Both the position numbers and the translations under genes were made by a program. DNA of 64,000 bases from Colwellia sp. MB3u-41 (GTDB taxonomy: Bacteria > Pseudomonadota > Gammaproteobacteria > Enterobacterales > Alteromonadaceae): assembly GCF_014076845.1 (NCBI RefSeq), contig NZ_JACGUT010000058.1, positions 62,001 to 126,000 on the forward strand. The letters run 5' to 3'. The notes beneath the pieces are model-generated. The model was not told the origin of the DNA. It saw only the letters and a list, made by a program, of their open reading frames with translations, and did no database searches. This document shows, piece after piece, positions 40,001 to 48,679 of this stretch; the stretch's first letter is position 1, and every line of letters starts with the position of its first letter.

Positions 40001-40416
40001 GAGTAATTACCTGATACTCGGTTTGTTTGTTTATTTTCAATTTTATTTAATGGAAAAAGTAACGTTATATCTGCCTGTTCTGCAAAATTTATTAGCGATA
40101 AATCGGCTCTTTGTCGAGGAATATTGAAAGCGATTTTTTCTAATTCATCTTTTGCATAAACCCAGCTAGGTAAACTAAAAAGCATAATAATACAGAAGAA
40201 GTGTATTTGAATATTTCTAGATTCGAGATGCACAACTTTTCGCCATACATAAAAAAAAGATGACAAATCACTTTTTTTCTTCCATAAAAATTTATAAATA
40301 CGATTTAATATTTTTTTTAAAAAAAAACTCATCATTACTTTTAAATTAAGCCTTGTTATAATTTTTATTGTTAATTTTATTGGCAAAAAACGAAGGATAA
40401 ATCTAAATAAATTCAA
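37054..40416 (-). CDS. TonB-dependent receptor with N-terminal STN (secretin/TonB short) signalling domain
   Basis: The receptor is of the FecA/transducer type. A signal peptide (FFCIIMLFSLPSWVYA) is followed by an STN domain (IAFNIPRQRADLSLINFAEQ to about residue 155), a plug (KFPDTNLAESLQRITGVSID, VRGFGPQFNTVLVNGRQM) and a long barrel ending RRFAFGVRGNY. The start is uncertain: the open frame gives 1120 residues with a long basic stretch before the signal peptide. A shorter start, such as the GTG before HLESRNIQ, would give a normal signal peptide. The STN domain and the divergent ECF sigma/FecR pair indicate cell-surface signalling control of this locus. Confidence 0.87.
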   Translation of the reverse strand: MNLFRFILRFLPIKLTIKIITRLNLKVMMSFFLKKILNRIYKFLWKKKSDLSSFFYVWRKVVHLESRNIQIHFFCIIMLFSLPSWVYAKDELEKIAFNIPRQRADLSLINFAEQADITLLFPLNKIENKQTNRVSGNYSVMDALNKLLKDTGLTTDISESGQLSILIDPSFERKTYLSQNNENKVTNKTLTALSPISTTPLMVEIEIIEVSGLRDALGRAMDEKHEALGVVDSISAQNIGKFPDTNLAESLQRITGVSIDRSSGEGQLITVRGFGPQFNTVLVNGRQMASETQSRAFSFDTIASDLVKSLDVYKTSTAIMQSGGIGATVNVSTARPFAINGFKMSGSVKGIYDENSEKTTPEISGLISNTFDDDTYGVLFAISYQERETRLNQAQMDGWLENVGVPNPQTESGTAYSGNIFSPRNYDHKVTREERTRTNANLVLQYAPKDNLIITADVLYSDFDVKTDTTSYGHWFTSPNIEGFGSDTTATVDANGTVIDLYQEVGLATDMHAKKFDRLTESSSLGLNFDWDVRENLNMKFDLSNSRAERDANKGRGNQLSLIGYANRVRFQIDDNILPYASDFSSANENIYSGQQELDGKAYDPSVTPAGVSDYLDSANSRAHVMLRRGWAVEDRIDQIRWNSTWIDDSDTGLSAIKFGAMYSSETKSLDRWDNEGAGIHCVFCGYSDAPDIDVFSQYVFNAGSDFLSDVSGSGRMPTSWLAHDGEANFSYLEQYSAVNGNQISFDAEKRNKSFEITEQTLSLYVELDFEGELAEMPLSVTAGFRYESTNVDVDGTDESVTELVILDKTEMLATYGTAESITKSSDYDVILPNLSVKLEINDDLVARFASSQTITRPTLESMSPVTVIGTTRQGGNLTSSSGNPELEPFTSDNIDFSLEWYYADTSYISAGYFRKYVTNFIINSTEDIIFSTENGSLLTDPSTGSNVDYPDTEDETAVFTNTLLNNSESATVDGWEVALQHTFGDTGFGFIANTTLVNSDAELHPADITEVFALTGLSDSYNLVAFYENNRFQARIAYNWRDTFVQSLTQSNGDGVTIVEDYAQVDASGSYDISENITVFFEGINLTEEYVHKRGRFANQLLLIEDSGRRFAFGVRGNY

Positions 40417-40791
40417 GTTAACTTTATGAAATTAAAGTGAATACAACAAGGAATCATCAGATAGCTTTTGAGTTATTATTTATATTTTATTTTTCCGCCA
40501 GATCGACCATATTCAACTCTACGATGAATTACAACCTATGAAGCAGATTCAATAAAAGATTATGAAGCATAATGCATAAAAAATTAATTATACTTGTGTC
40601 CTACATTATCTACCATAATGACTTTGTTGAGAGGTCATTTAAGCGTAAGATATTTATCCATAATTATTATTAATAATTATATGGCGGATTTATTTAAGTT
40701 AATCGTCTTAACTGTAACGCGGGTAATTTAATCGCTATATATCGAGCTTTTAGATAACAAGATGATAAAAAAATTAAAACAATAAGTAAAA
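40417..40791. other. Divergent promoter region, STN-TonB receptor / ECF sigma factor
   Basis: About 375 bp, AT-rich, with no gene recognised. An AT-rich imperfect hairpin (CCATAATTAT ... ATAATTATATGG, 40658-40684) lies about 110 bp before the sigma gene. The promoter read by the ECF sigma factor is expected on the receptor side, but no consensus could be fixed. Confidence 0.5.
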
Positions 40792-41370
40792 GTGAACCCA
40801 ATGTCGAACGATACTTTATTTTATAAAATATATTTAGCCTCGAGAAAAAGTATTTCTCGTGTGGTATCTCGAATTGTTCCCCCTGATGAAATTGAAGATA
40901 TTGTTCAAGAAACTTATGTCCGTATCTGCCAAATTGAAAATAAAGAACATATTACTTCACCTAAGTCTTTTATGTATAGAACAGCACGAAACTTAGCACT
41001 AGATTATCTAAAACAAGCCAATGTTAAACTTGTTGACCGTGTTGATGATATTCAGACTTTGGAGTATTTATTATCAAGTGATTCTGATGAAATGTATGAA
41101 AATACATTAACGAGCAATGAATTTTCGCATTTTTGTGAAGCCGTAAGACAATTACCGACACAATGCCGCAAAGTTTTTGTGTTAAAGAAAGTTTATGGAT
41201 ATTCGCAGCGCGAGATCGCTGCTCAATTAAACCTTAGTGAAAGTACCGTGGAAAAACATATATCAACAGGCATGAAGCGTAGTACGCTTTTTATGCGCAA
41301 TATTAATAAACAAGTAAATTCTCCCTCTTCTAGCCTGTCTCCTAATATTGCAGGAGGCACTCATGAGTAA
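40792..41370 (+). CDS. ECF RNA polymerase sigma factor (FecI-like)
   Basis: The 192-residue protein has sigma region 2 (PPDEIEDIVQETYVRICQIE; SPKSFMYRTARNLALDYLKQ) and region 4 (LPTQCRKVFVLKKVYGYSQR, EIAAQLNLSESTVEKHISTG), as in FecI. The frame starts with GTG at 40792; an ATG follows at 40801 and may be the true start. Expected role: once released by FecR, it directs transcription of the divergent STN-TonB receptor and perhaps the halogenase-SapC genes behind it. Confidence 0.87.
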   Translation: MNPMSNDTLFYKIYLASRKSISRVVSRIVPPDEIEDIVQETYVRICQIENKEHITSPKSFMYRTARNLALDYLKQANVKLVDRVDDIQTLEYLLSSDSDEMYENTLTSNEFSHFCEAVRQLPTQCRKVFVLKKVYGYSQREIAAQLNLSESTVEKHISTGMKRSTLFMRNINKQVNSPSSSLSPNIAGGTHE

Positions 41371-42448
41371 TATTCATCAAATCAATCAAAAATCGACAGA
41401 ACAAAAATCAGCAGAGCTAACAGAAGAACTTCGTTTAAATGAAGCAAGTGATTGGATCGCGAAGTTAGACCGCAACTTAACAGATGTAGAGAAAAAGCAA
41501 CTTTCGACATGGTTATCTATTGATACTTTAAATGTTGAAGTTTTATTTGAAGTGGCTCAAATGTGGGACAAAATGGATGATTTAGGTCGTTTATCTGAAC
41601 TTTTTCCTCAAACAGATGTTAAGCAACATAAAGCAAGGCTTACCGTTACCTCTCTTGCTGCTTCATTTATCGTTGCACTCGCATTTATACTCTATCAAAG
41701 TGGTAGCAACTATCTTCCGTTTGAGCAAAGCACATCTTCTATAATAGCAATGCAAGCCAGCTATCAAACTAATGTGGGTGAAAGCAATACCATTAACTTA
41801 CCTGACAACACTAAAATAGTCCTTAACACCAATAGCTTTGTTCAAGTTAAATACACTCAAAACTCTCGAATAATAGAGTTACAACGCGGAGAAATTCACA
41901 TTAAAGTGGCACATGATACATCGCGTCCATTAAGCGTCATTGCAGGTGGTAAAATAATTCAAGCGGTTGGTACTGCTTTTAATGTTGAAGTACGAAGTGA
42001 TTTAGTCGAACTTATTGTAACCGATGGTAAAGTATTGGTTGCTCAAAAAGACAACAAAGCTAGCGATGAAATAGAACAAATGGCAAAAAGATTGCCACAA
42101 AATTCTATGGCCATTTCTAAAGGTGAAAAAGTAGATTTAGACACTTCAGGAAAAATTCAAGAAAAAATAACAAAAGTAGGTCCTCTTGAAATCGCTGCTA
42201 GCTTAAGTTGGCGTCAGGGTAACTTGATATTCCGTGGTGAGTCTCTTGCCCAAGCAATGGCAGAGATCAGTCGTTATACCGATATAAAGTTTGAATTGGC
42301 CGACGATGAAAGTCTTCAAAAGATACAAGTAGCTGGACTGTTTAAAACCGGTGATGTCACAGGCCTACTTGATGTGCTCAGTAGAAACTTTAATATCAGC
42401 TATCAAAAAGTTGCACCTAATAAAATTATTTTAAAATATGCGGGCTAA
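41363..42448 (+). CDS. FecR-family anti-sigma/sigma regulator
   Basis: The ATG at 41363 is chosen because AGGAGG precedes it and it overlaps the sigma gene's stop by 8 bp; the open frame extends only 15 bp further. The N-terminal DUF4880 part (EASDWIAKLDRNLTDVEKKQ) faces the cytoplasm and binds sigma. One membrane segment follows (VTSLAASFIVALAFILYQS), then the periplasmic FecR domain (GESNTINLPDNTKIVLNTNS; AVGTAFNVEVRSDLVELIVT) and a C-terminal STN-like fold (GESLAQAMAEISRYTDIKF). It would relay ligand occupancy of the receptor to the sigma factor. Confidence 0.87.
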   Translation: MSNIHQINQKSTEQKSAELTEELRLNEASDWIAKLDRNLTDVEKKQLSTWLSIDTLNVEVLFEVAQMWDKMDDLGRLSELFPQTDVKQHKARLTVTSLAASFIVALAFILYQSGSNYLPFEQSTSSIIAMQASYQTNVGESNTINLPDNTKIVLNTNSFVQVKYTQNSRIIELQRGEIHIKVAHDTSRPLSVIAGGKIIQAVGTAFNVEVRSDLVELIVTDGKVLVAQKDNKASDEIEQMAKRLPQNSMAISKGEKVDLDTSGKIQEKITKVGPLEIAASLSWRQGNLIFRGESLAQAMAEISRYTDIKFELADDESLQKIQVAGLFKTGDVTGLLDVLSRNFNISYQKVAPNKIILKYAG

Positions 42449-42529
42449 TATTTTCATCACTAATTTTAGAGACTTGATTACTCATATTAAGCCTTGGAGT
42501 TCTTCCCTTAAGTCGGTTCTTTCGATTTA

Positions 42530-42556
42530 CCATTACATTAAGTAATGGTTTTTTTA
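42530..42556 (+). terminator. Rho-independent terminator after fecR-like gene
   Basis: CCATTAC and GTAATGG pair around ATTAA and are followed by seven T. It separates the sigma/FecR unit from the sugar porter gene. Confidence 0.8.
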
Positions 42557-42618
42557 TTTTAGCCGCTTTAATAAAACTAATAACAAAAACTAATAACAAA
42601 AACTAAAAAGGAAACAGT

Positions 42619-44061
42619 ATGACCGAAAAAACGCATTTAGCTGATTTAAATATCCCCTCAGAAAAAATAGAAGAGGCCAATACCTCTGTTTTATATGTAT
42701 TATTTATTTCTTCTGTCGCTGCTTTAGGAGGATTTCTTTTTGGTTTCGATTCAGGGGTCATTAATGGCACAGTCACCGCATTAGGTAATGCTTTTCAATC
42801 AAATGATGTTGCCACAGGATTTAACGTGGCCTCTGTTTTATTAGGTTGTGCCGTTGGCGCCTTGATGGCAGGCCCCATTTCTAACCATTTTGGACGTAAA
42901 CCCATCATGATTATTACAGCGCTCATATTTGCTATAAGTGCTTTTGGCTCAGGTATATCAGACTCTTCTGTCGAGTTTATTTTTTACCGGTTAATTGGTG
43001 GTTTAGGGATTGGCGCTGCATCAGTTCTAGCGCCTGCATATATCGCAGAAGTTGCCCCCGCTGCAATACGAGGTCGACTAGCGACGCTGCAACAACTCGC
43101 GATAGTGCTAGGTTTATTTGCTGCATTTCTAAGCAATTATATCATCGCTTCATCAGCAGGTAGCGCTGAAAATTCATTTTTACTCGACATGTCAGCATGG
43201 CGCTGGATGTTTTGGGTTGAATTAATCCCTGCAACATTATTTTTAATTGGAGTGTTATTTATTCCAGAATCGCCGCGTTTTCTAGTAGCAAAAGGCAATA
43301 TAGAAAAAGCACGTGGGGTATTTAAAAAGATTTCAGTAGGTATTGAAAACGAACTTATTGATGAAGTAAAAAAATCATTACATGGTAATAAGAGATCTAA
43401 TATTTTAGATTTATTCATTGAAGGGAAAAAGCAAATACACCCTATAATTTGGGTAGGTATTGCCCTATCTGTATTTCAACAATTTGTTGGTATTAACGTT
43501 GTTTTTTATTATGGCGCAGAACTTTGGCAAGCGGCAGGGTTTGACGAATCACAATCTTTATTAATCAATGTATTAACCGGAACAACCAATATTGTATCAA
43601 CATTTATTGCTATTGCCTTAATCGATAAAGTGGGCCGTAAACCTCTATTGTTAGTTGGAAGTGTTGGTATGTTTATTAGCTTAGGCGTACTGAGTTTTAT
43701 TTTTGGTACCGCTGGTTTTGATGAAGTAGGAAAAATAGCGTTATCTGAAACGATGGGAACTTTCGCTTTAATTATGGCTAACTTATTTGTTGTATTTTTT
43801 GGTTTGAGTTGGGGACCTGTTGTTTGGGTATTATTAGGTGAAATGTTTAATAACCGCATACGTGGTGCTGCTTTAGCAATAGCGGCTAGCGCTCAATGGA
43901 TAGCTAACTTTGCTATTACGATGACCTTCCCTATTATATTAGGCTCAATTGGTTTAGCTGGTGCTTATGGTTTGTATACAATATCTGCATTTATCAGTAT
44001 TTTCTTTGTGATTAAATATATTAAAGAAACTCGCGGAGTGCGTTTAGAAGAAATGGAGTAA
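42619..44061 (+). CDS. Sugar porter (MFS, XylE/GLUT-like)
   Basis: The 480-residue, 12-helix transporter has the sugar-porter signatures GGFLFGFDSGVINGTV, NHFGRKPIM, VLAPAYIAEVAPAAIRGRLA, PESPRFLVAKG, QQFVGINVVFYYG and DKVGRKPLLLVG. It probably imports a hexose or pentose by proton symport, downstream of the receptor system. It has its own RBS (AAAGGAAAC) and is bracketed by terminators at 42530 and 44069, so it is likely a single-gene unit. Confidence 0.88.
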   Translation: MTEKTHLADLNIPSEKIEEANTSVLYVLFISSVAALGGFLFGFDSGVINGTVTALGNAFQSNDVATGFNVASVLLGCAVGALMAGPISNHFGRKPIMIITALIFAISAFGSGISDSSVEFIFYRLIGGLGIGAASVLAPAYIAEVAPAAIRGRLATLQQLAIVLGLFAAFLSNYIIASSAGSAENSFLLDMSAWRWMFWVELIPATLFLIGVLFIPESPRFLVAKGNIEKARGVFKKISVGIENELIDEVKKSLHGNKRSNILDLFIEGKKQIHPIIWVGIALSVFQQFVGINVVFYYGAELWQAAGFDESQSLLINVLTGTTNIVSTFIAIALIDKVGRKPLLLVGSVGMFISLGVLSFIFGTAGFDEVGKIALSETMGTFALIMANLFVVFFGLSWGPVVWVLLGEMFNNRIRGAALAIAASAQWIANFAITMTFPIILGSIGLAGAYGLYTISAFISIFFVIKYIKETRGVRLEEME

Positions 44062-44068
44062 TATTGGC

Positions 44069-44106
44069 AAGGTTCATCACAGTTAATATTGATGAACCTT
44101 ATTTTT
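44069..44106 (+). terminator. Rho-independent terminator after sugar porter gene
   Basis: Perfect 11-bp arms AAGGTTCATCA and TGATGAACCTT (44069-44079, 44090-44100) are followed by ATTTTTA. Confidence 0.85.
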
Positions 44107-44491
44107 ACAACCTCTATTAATCTTAACAAATTCAGCTAAATAAGTTTTTACCTTTTATTGACTGATTTATAAAGCTATGGCGCATGTACGCCATAGAAAA
44201 CAAAAAGGTCTAATTAAAACTGGAATATATTTATAGCCATTGCATATTAGCTTGTAAAAACATTCATTATGTTTGAATATCAATTTTCAACAAAAGAAGT
44301 AAAAGAGAGGTTAGAAGGTACGTGACTTTCCTCTCATACTATCAACATTAATCATTTAAAGCGATATATAGGCTATTTGGAAAGCGCCAACAATTAAACT
44401 CTGCCTATCCATTGACAATGTCATCTTTTCAAACCCATATCCCGCTAACAGCTTAGGTGCTTTTCCATTTATTATATACTCTATGACGATG
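44107..44491. other. Intergenic region left of the IS1111-type element
   Basis: About 385 bp of AT-rich DNA with no gene or strong repeat recognised. It ends at the left inverted repeat of the insertion sequence. Confidence 0.5.
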
Positions 44492-44553
44492 TATGGACTC
44501 CACAACCCTAGCAACTAGTCTAGAGTTACAGAAACTATTAAGGAGACCATATT

Positions 44554-45588
44554 ATGTTGAACTCTACTATCTTTGGAATTGATTTAGCTAAGAATATTAT
44601 TCAGGTTTGTGAAATTAGCAAACATGGTGAGTTAGTTAGCAACAAAGCCGTTACCCGCCAAAAACTTAAAGAGCTATTGGCAAAAGCCAAACCAGCTGTT
44701 GTGGCTATTGAAGGTTGTGGGAGCAGTCATTATTGGGGCAGATATGCTCAGAGCTTTGATCATGACGTTCGGATCATTAGCCCTAAAAAAGTAAAAGGCT
44801 TTCTCCAAGGACATAAAACAGATGCCAATGATGCGCTGGCCATTGCCAATGCGTCGTTACAAATAGGGCTGAAATCTAGTAAACCCAAAACTGAACAACA
44901 ACAAACGATACAAACATTAGAAACAAGTCGCTTTCATTTATCTCGTAGTATTACTTCTTTAAGTAACCACCTACGAGCCATGCTTTACGAGTACGGCATT
45001 GTGAGTGCTAGAGGCGTTAAAGCATTAACGACAGTCATCCAGGATACACTCAATGACGCGAATTCAATTCCAGAATGTTTACGCTCAACTGTTAATCAAC
45101 TCTGGTTAACCTATTTACATTTAAGAAAAGAGTTAGCTCAACTAATAAAAACAAAAAACGCACTTATTCGTCAATTGCAACCGTGCAAAAAGCTAATGGA
45201 TTTAGAAGGAGTAGCAGAAGTGTGTGCTGGCTTGTTGTATTCATCAATAGGTGATGGAAAGCAATTCAAAAATGGCCGGGAGGCATCAGCATTTGTTGGG
45301 CTAACACCTAAACAACATAGCTCAGGAGGTAAAGTGTTCATGACTGGCATTGATAGAGCTGGTGGAATTAAAGAGCTGAGGTCAGCCTTGTACCAAGGTG
45401 CGCTTTCTTATATCTGCAACTTACCGGATGAGCCTAAAACAGCAAAACAAGCATGGCTGATAAAGTTAGTTCAGCGAGCGGGTATTAAACGATCCTGTAT
45501 TGCGTTAGCCAATAAAACGGTTAGAACCGCATGGGCAATGTTACGGCATGAAAATAAATATGAACAAAGGCCATTATTAGCAATATAG
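44554..45588 (+). CDS. IS110/IS1111 family DEDD transposase
   Basis: The 344-residue recombinase has an N-terminal RuvC-like DEDD domain (FGIDLAKNIIQVCEI, VVAIEGCGSSHYWGRYAQ, GHKTDANDALAIANASLQ). The C-terminal Transposase_20 domain carries the conserved serine (TPKQHSSGGKVFMTGIDRAG). Family knowledge: these enzymes excise and insert a circular intermediate guided by an element-encoded RNA. AAGGAGA lies just before the ATG. Full length and uninterrupted. Confidence 0.9.
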   Translation: MLNSTIFGIDLAKNIIQVCEISKHGELVSNKAVTRQKLKELLAKAKPAVVAIEGCGSSHYWGRYAQSFDHDVRIISPKKVKGFLQGHKTDANDALAIANASLQIGLKSSKPKTEQQQTIQTLETSRFHLSRSITSLSNHLRAMLYEYGIVSARGVKALTTVIQDTLNDANSIPECLRSTVNQLWLTYLHLRKELAQLIKTKNALIRQLQPCKKLMDLEGVAEVCAGLLYSSIGDGKQFKNGREASAFVGLTPKQHSSGGKVFMTGIDRAGGIKELRSALYQGALSYICNLPDEPKTAKQAWLIKLVQRAGIKRSCIALANKTVRTAWAMLRHENKYEQRPLLAI

Positions 45589-45812
45589 AAACACGAGTAA
45601 TAACAAGCAGAATTTTTACAATAATGATAAAGCATAAACGGTAAGACCAACCTATTAAAAACCTGACCTTAGCGAAAGTCATCAAGACTGTTATGGCGAA
45701 AAGGATAATAGGTGCGCAAACATCATAGGCTAGAGGGTAGCTCTCTCAACAAAAGCCGTATATACGACCGCATCTTAATCTGTTTAATGTGAAATTGTTA
45801 ATTGTAAAATAC
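45589..45812 (+). ncRNA. Putative seekRNA/bridge RNA region of the IS1111-type element
   Basis: The 224-bp segment between the transposase stop and the right repeat has no coding frame but strong foldback. CCTATTA (45651) pairs with TAATAGG (45706), enclosing CCTT/AAGG and AGTC/GACT pairs. A second hairpin uses GGCT/AGCC enclosing AGAG/CTCT (about 45727-45770). IS1111-type elements are known to encode their guide RNA downstream of the transposase. The exact ends and guide loops were not determined. Confidence 0.55.
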
Positions 45813-45824
45813 GTGGAGTCCATA

Positions 45825-46126
45825 TACGCTTTGTGCCTCTTTCTGCCATAGAATGATTAAATTTTATGTCTGCTGTATGGTCAGAAAGTTAACATTTGAT
45901 ATTTTGACGGAGCTTATTCCGCTTTACGTACAAATTAGAATTCGTAATAATATAAACAGGTAACTAAGTCCTTCTCCATCAGACCCCCTAAACAACGATT
46001 TTTAGATACTTCCCGAAACATTTAGAACCATAATGCATTATTCAGATTAAGTGTATTAATTTGGAGGTTTAATGGGTATTTGAAAGTCGAACAATTGAGT
46101 GGCATATCAGATTAAAGATATAAGTT
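45825..46126. other. Intergenic region between the IS element and the integrase remnant
   Basis: About 300 bp. No gene, terminator or repeat recognised. The missing 3' end of the integrase would have occupied part of this space before decay. Confidence 0.4.
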
Positions 46127-46854
46127 TTATCGACCATCAATTACCCATATCTTATTTTCGAAGTCTATTTCATCCCACTTCGCGGAAGCGGCCTCACTTA
46201 GTCGCACCATAGTATATAGCTGCCATTTTATTAGACAACGTGTGGTTACTTTAATACTTGCATAGAATAAAGCATTCATAAGCTCAGGTAGCTCTTCTGG
46301 TTTTAAGGTAAGCATGTCTTGTGACTTAGGTGTTTCAAAAGCCGCTTTAATACTAGTTAAAGGGTTATAATGAATAGTGCCAGTATTAACCGCATGAGTT
46401 ATCACTTCATTCAAATGACCTATTATCTTATTCGTTGTTTATAAACTGCCTTTAGCGGCTAGTGGCCTTAATACTGCAATAGTTTCAGGCGCATTAATTT
46501 GATCGATAGGCTTGTTCGATAACTTGGGAAATATATGGTTTTCAAAATTACGAATAATGCTAGTAGCGGTTACTTCACCTATCTTCGTTTTTTAATAGCA
46601 AACCATTGTGCAACAACTACTCTCAACGTTGAGTTTATAGCTAATAGCTTTTCTCTTTGCTGCTTATCTTTTTCTTCTTTGGGATCTATCTCATTAGCTA
46701 ATAATGAACGAGCCTCTTCACGTAACCTTCTAGCATCAGCTAAAGATAACGTAGGATATTTACCTAAACTGAGATTCGCTCGTTTTTTGGAGATAGGTCT
46801 TAAATAGGTAAAGAGCCAAAACTTGGAGCCATGAGGTTTGGTTATTTTAGCCAT
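46127..46854 (-). pseudogene. Truncated P4-type tyrosine recombinase (integrase)
   Basis: The start at 46854 encodes the N-terminal arm-binding (DUF4102-like) domain (SLGKYPTLSLADARRLREEA). A frameshift follows after AIKKRR near 46578, then the core-binding domain in another frame (IIRNFENHIFPKL, IDQINAPETIAVLRPLAAKG). A TAA stop lies near 46440, then NEVITHAVNTG and the first catalytic Arg region (YTMVRLSEAASAKWDEID). The frame ends at 46127, before the catalytic His-Arg and Tyr motifs. Three independent lesions make it inactive. It lies about 220 bp from a tRNA-Leu 3' half, as expected for an integrase beside its att site. Confidence 0.82.
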
Positions 46855-47002
46855 GTAATACCAGTATTTTTAGTATTCACATTGAATATCATCAAGTTAT
46901 AGTATTTATGTAACACGGTCTACTCTAGGTTGATACTTGTGTTACATCATGTGTTACATAAAATCGTGGATTTAACCGGGTTTAGTTGGATAGCTCTGGA
47001 CA

Positions 47003-47043
47003 TAAAAAAACCGGAAGACCTTGATATTAAAGGGCTAGCCGGT
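47003..47043 (-). terminator. Terminator following the tRNA-Leu 3' half
   Basis: On the minus strand ACCGG and CCGGT pair around a 24-base loop and are followed by seven T, just after the CCA end of the tRNA fragment. Confidence 0.6.
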
Positions 47044-47072
47044 CATTACTGGACTTCTTTGTATAATTTTAG

Positions 47073-47126
47073 TGGTGCGGTTGGGGGGACTTGAACCACC
47101 ACGACCTAAGTCACCAGCCCCTCAAG
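47073..47126 (-). other. tRNA-Leu(GAG) 3'-half fragment, probable attachment-site scar
   Basis: On the minus strand the sequence runs from an anticodon loop CTTGAGG through a long class-II variable arm to a T-loop (GGTTCAAGTCCCCCC) and ends AACCGCACCA. T-loop, T-stem (one mismatch) and acceptor 3' strand are all in register. The preceding bases do not form the 5' half, so this is not a complete tRNA gene. Tyrosine-recombinase islands typically duplicate exactly this part of a tRNA gene. Confidence 0.65.
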
Positions 47127-47866
47127 AATGCTCACTAAAACAATGCATTCACCATAAATACAAAAGCTTACAAACAAAACCATGTTCTATTAGCTTTAAA
47201 ATAGTAGCAGTACCAGTCATTTGATATCAATAGCTTACATCTGAATTAGCAACCAAAATATTCAAAAGTTTTTCTTATTATTAAACTATTTTCATTTTAT
47301 AGCTTTAGTTTATATTACTTAATACCCTCGATAAGGTTTATCGTATCTTGGTAGTATTTTTTACAAAAACAGATGAAAGCTTTGAGCTCGTTTTCAACTT
47401 GATACAATGGCTTTCCAGCTCAGGGAGCTTCATATTTATCGCTGAGTGTTGATGTAATCTAGCCTACGTGTGGCAGGTATAACAAGAGGAGAAAAGTCTG
47501 ATCTCAGTAAAAGAACGTTCACTATTAAATGTACAATACATCCATAGCCAAAGGGGGGCATCTGACCAAAGATTATATGAACTGTCACATACATAGTGAT
47601 TGCTTAGCCAATGCAGTAAGGACAACATAATCCAGACATTTTGCATAATAAAGCGGAATAAAACTCGAAGTTAGGGCTTAATTTATTTTAGATTAAACTA
47701 AAAAATGACCTGTGTAATAGTATAACGATTAGAAAAATTTGCTGAAAAAGATGATACTAACGAATCAAATTAAGTTATATAAGGTTTTCAATATGTTAAT
47801 TGACAATAAAAAGTCAGCCTATTTTATTGAAAAAAAGATTTAATACCAGATATAGTTGTAACGGTG

Positions 47867-48610
47867 CTAGGAGGACTGCGATATAAGAGTAAAAACATAA
47901 GTTTCATCAAAACTGAAATAACCAGTAAATTTTTTACCTGCTATAACTTCCTGTGTGAGATCTTCTAGTAAAATCATGGTGAATTTATTTGTACTGCAAC
48001 AAATATCAATAATTTGAGCTGCAGAAAAATCAAAATATCTACCCACACGAGGATATAACGCTTTAAATAAACTTTCTTTAGCTGAAAAAGTAAGTGTAAA
48101 CGCGTCTTCAAAGCTTAACTCAGTTTGGAATAATAAATTTTCCTCCTGTAAATTAATAATACTGCTTTTAATATCAGTAATACATTTTAAATTGAGTCGT
48201 TTTTCAAGATCTATTCCTAAATATTCACAATCATATTTATAGCTGGCAGCACATATAGCTATACTATCAGTATGTGTGATTGAAGCTGAGATCCCTGTAG
48301 GCCAAACTGGGCTTCTATGTTTTCCGGTGGTAATATTTTTTACTTCAAAACCTAAATCGTGTAAAGCACAACGTGCAGCATAACGCCCAGCAAGGTACTC
48401 CGCCTGACGTTTTATCACCGAAGATTTAATTTCTTCCGGAAAATAAATCTTAAACTGGTCAAATAAACTCCTGTTGTAATTTACAACATTGTAGTGATAT
48501 GAGGTTAATGTTAAATGCTCAGCTCCCGGTATAAATAAATTAAACTCGTTTAAAAACTGAGTGTTATATACCGCAGGTACATAGATATTTACAATATTCA
48601 GTTTTTGCAC
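47867..48610 (-). CDS. 4'-phosphopantetheinyl transferase (EntD-like)
   Basis: Converts apo carrier proteins to the holo form by transferring phosphopantetheine from CoA. The 247-residue protein carries the family motifs KRQAEYLAGRYAAR, GISASITHTDSIAICA, LGIDLEKRL (Mg ligands Asp134 and Glu136) and FSAKESLFKALYP. This is the EntD-type order used for NRPS activation. It lies 69 bp downstream of the type II thioesterase gene in the same direction and would activate the T domains of the NRPS at the right end. Confidence 0.87.
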   Translation of the reverse strand: MQKLNIVNIYVPAVYNTQFLNEFNLFIPGAEHLTLTSYHYNVVNYNRSLFDQFKIYFPEEIKSSVIKRQAEYLAGRYAARCALHDLGFEVKNITTGKHRSPVWPTGISASITHTDSIAICAASYKYDCEYLGIDLEKRLNLKCITDIKSSIINLQEENLLFQTELSFEDAFTLTFSAKESLFKALYPRVGRYFDFSAAQIIDICCSTNKFTMILLEDLTQEVIAGKKFTGYFSFDETYVFTLISQSS

Positions 48611-48679
48611 TCCTGCTTTATAATTAACATTTTGTGTACTATTACCAAACGTTAATAAATAACTTGAATCGACTGCTAC

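Larger units (their letters stand above)
44492..45824 (+). mobile_element. IS110-family, IS1111-group insertion sequence
   Basis: Perfect 12-bp inverted repeats TATGGACTCCAC (44492-44503) and GTGGAGTCCATA (45813-45824) bracket one intact transposase gene. A 61-bp left flank is followed by the gene, and a 224-bp non-coding right flank closes the element. Sub-terminal inverted repeats of this kind define the IS1111 group; the true tips may lie several bases outside them. The gene has no frameshift, so the element may be active. Confidence 0.82.
46855..47866. other. Long non-coding stretch around the tRNA-Leu scar
   Basis: About 1 kb. Besides the terminator (47003-47043) and the tRNA-Leu fragment (47073-47126) nothing is recognised between 47127 and 47866. 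A 60-codon minus-strand frame at 47464-47646 has no recognisable product. Confidence 0.5.

Noticed and set aside
47073-47160. Complete tRNA-Leu gene on the minus strand
   Set aside because: The 5' half does not pair with the acceptor or anticodon 3' strand, so only a 3' half is supported.
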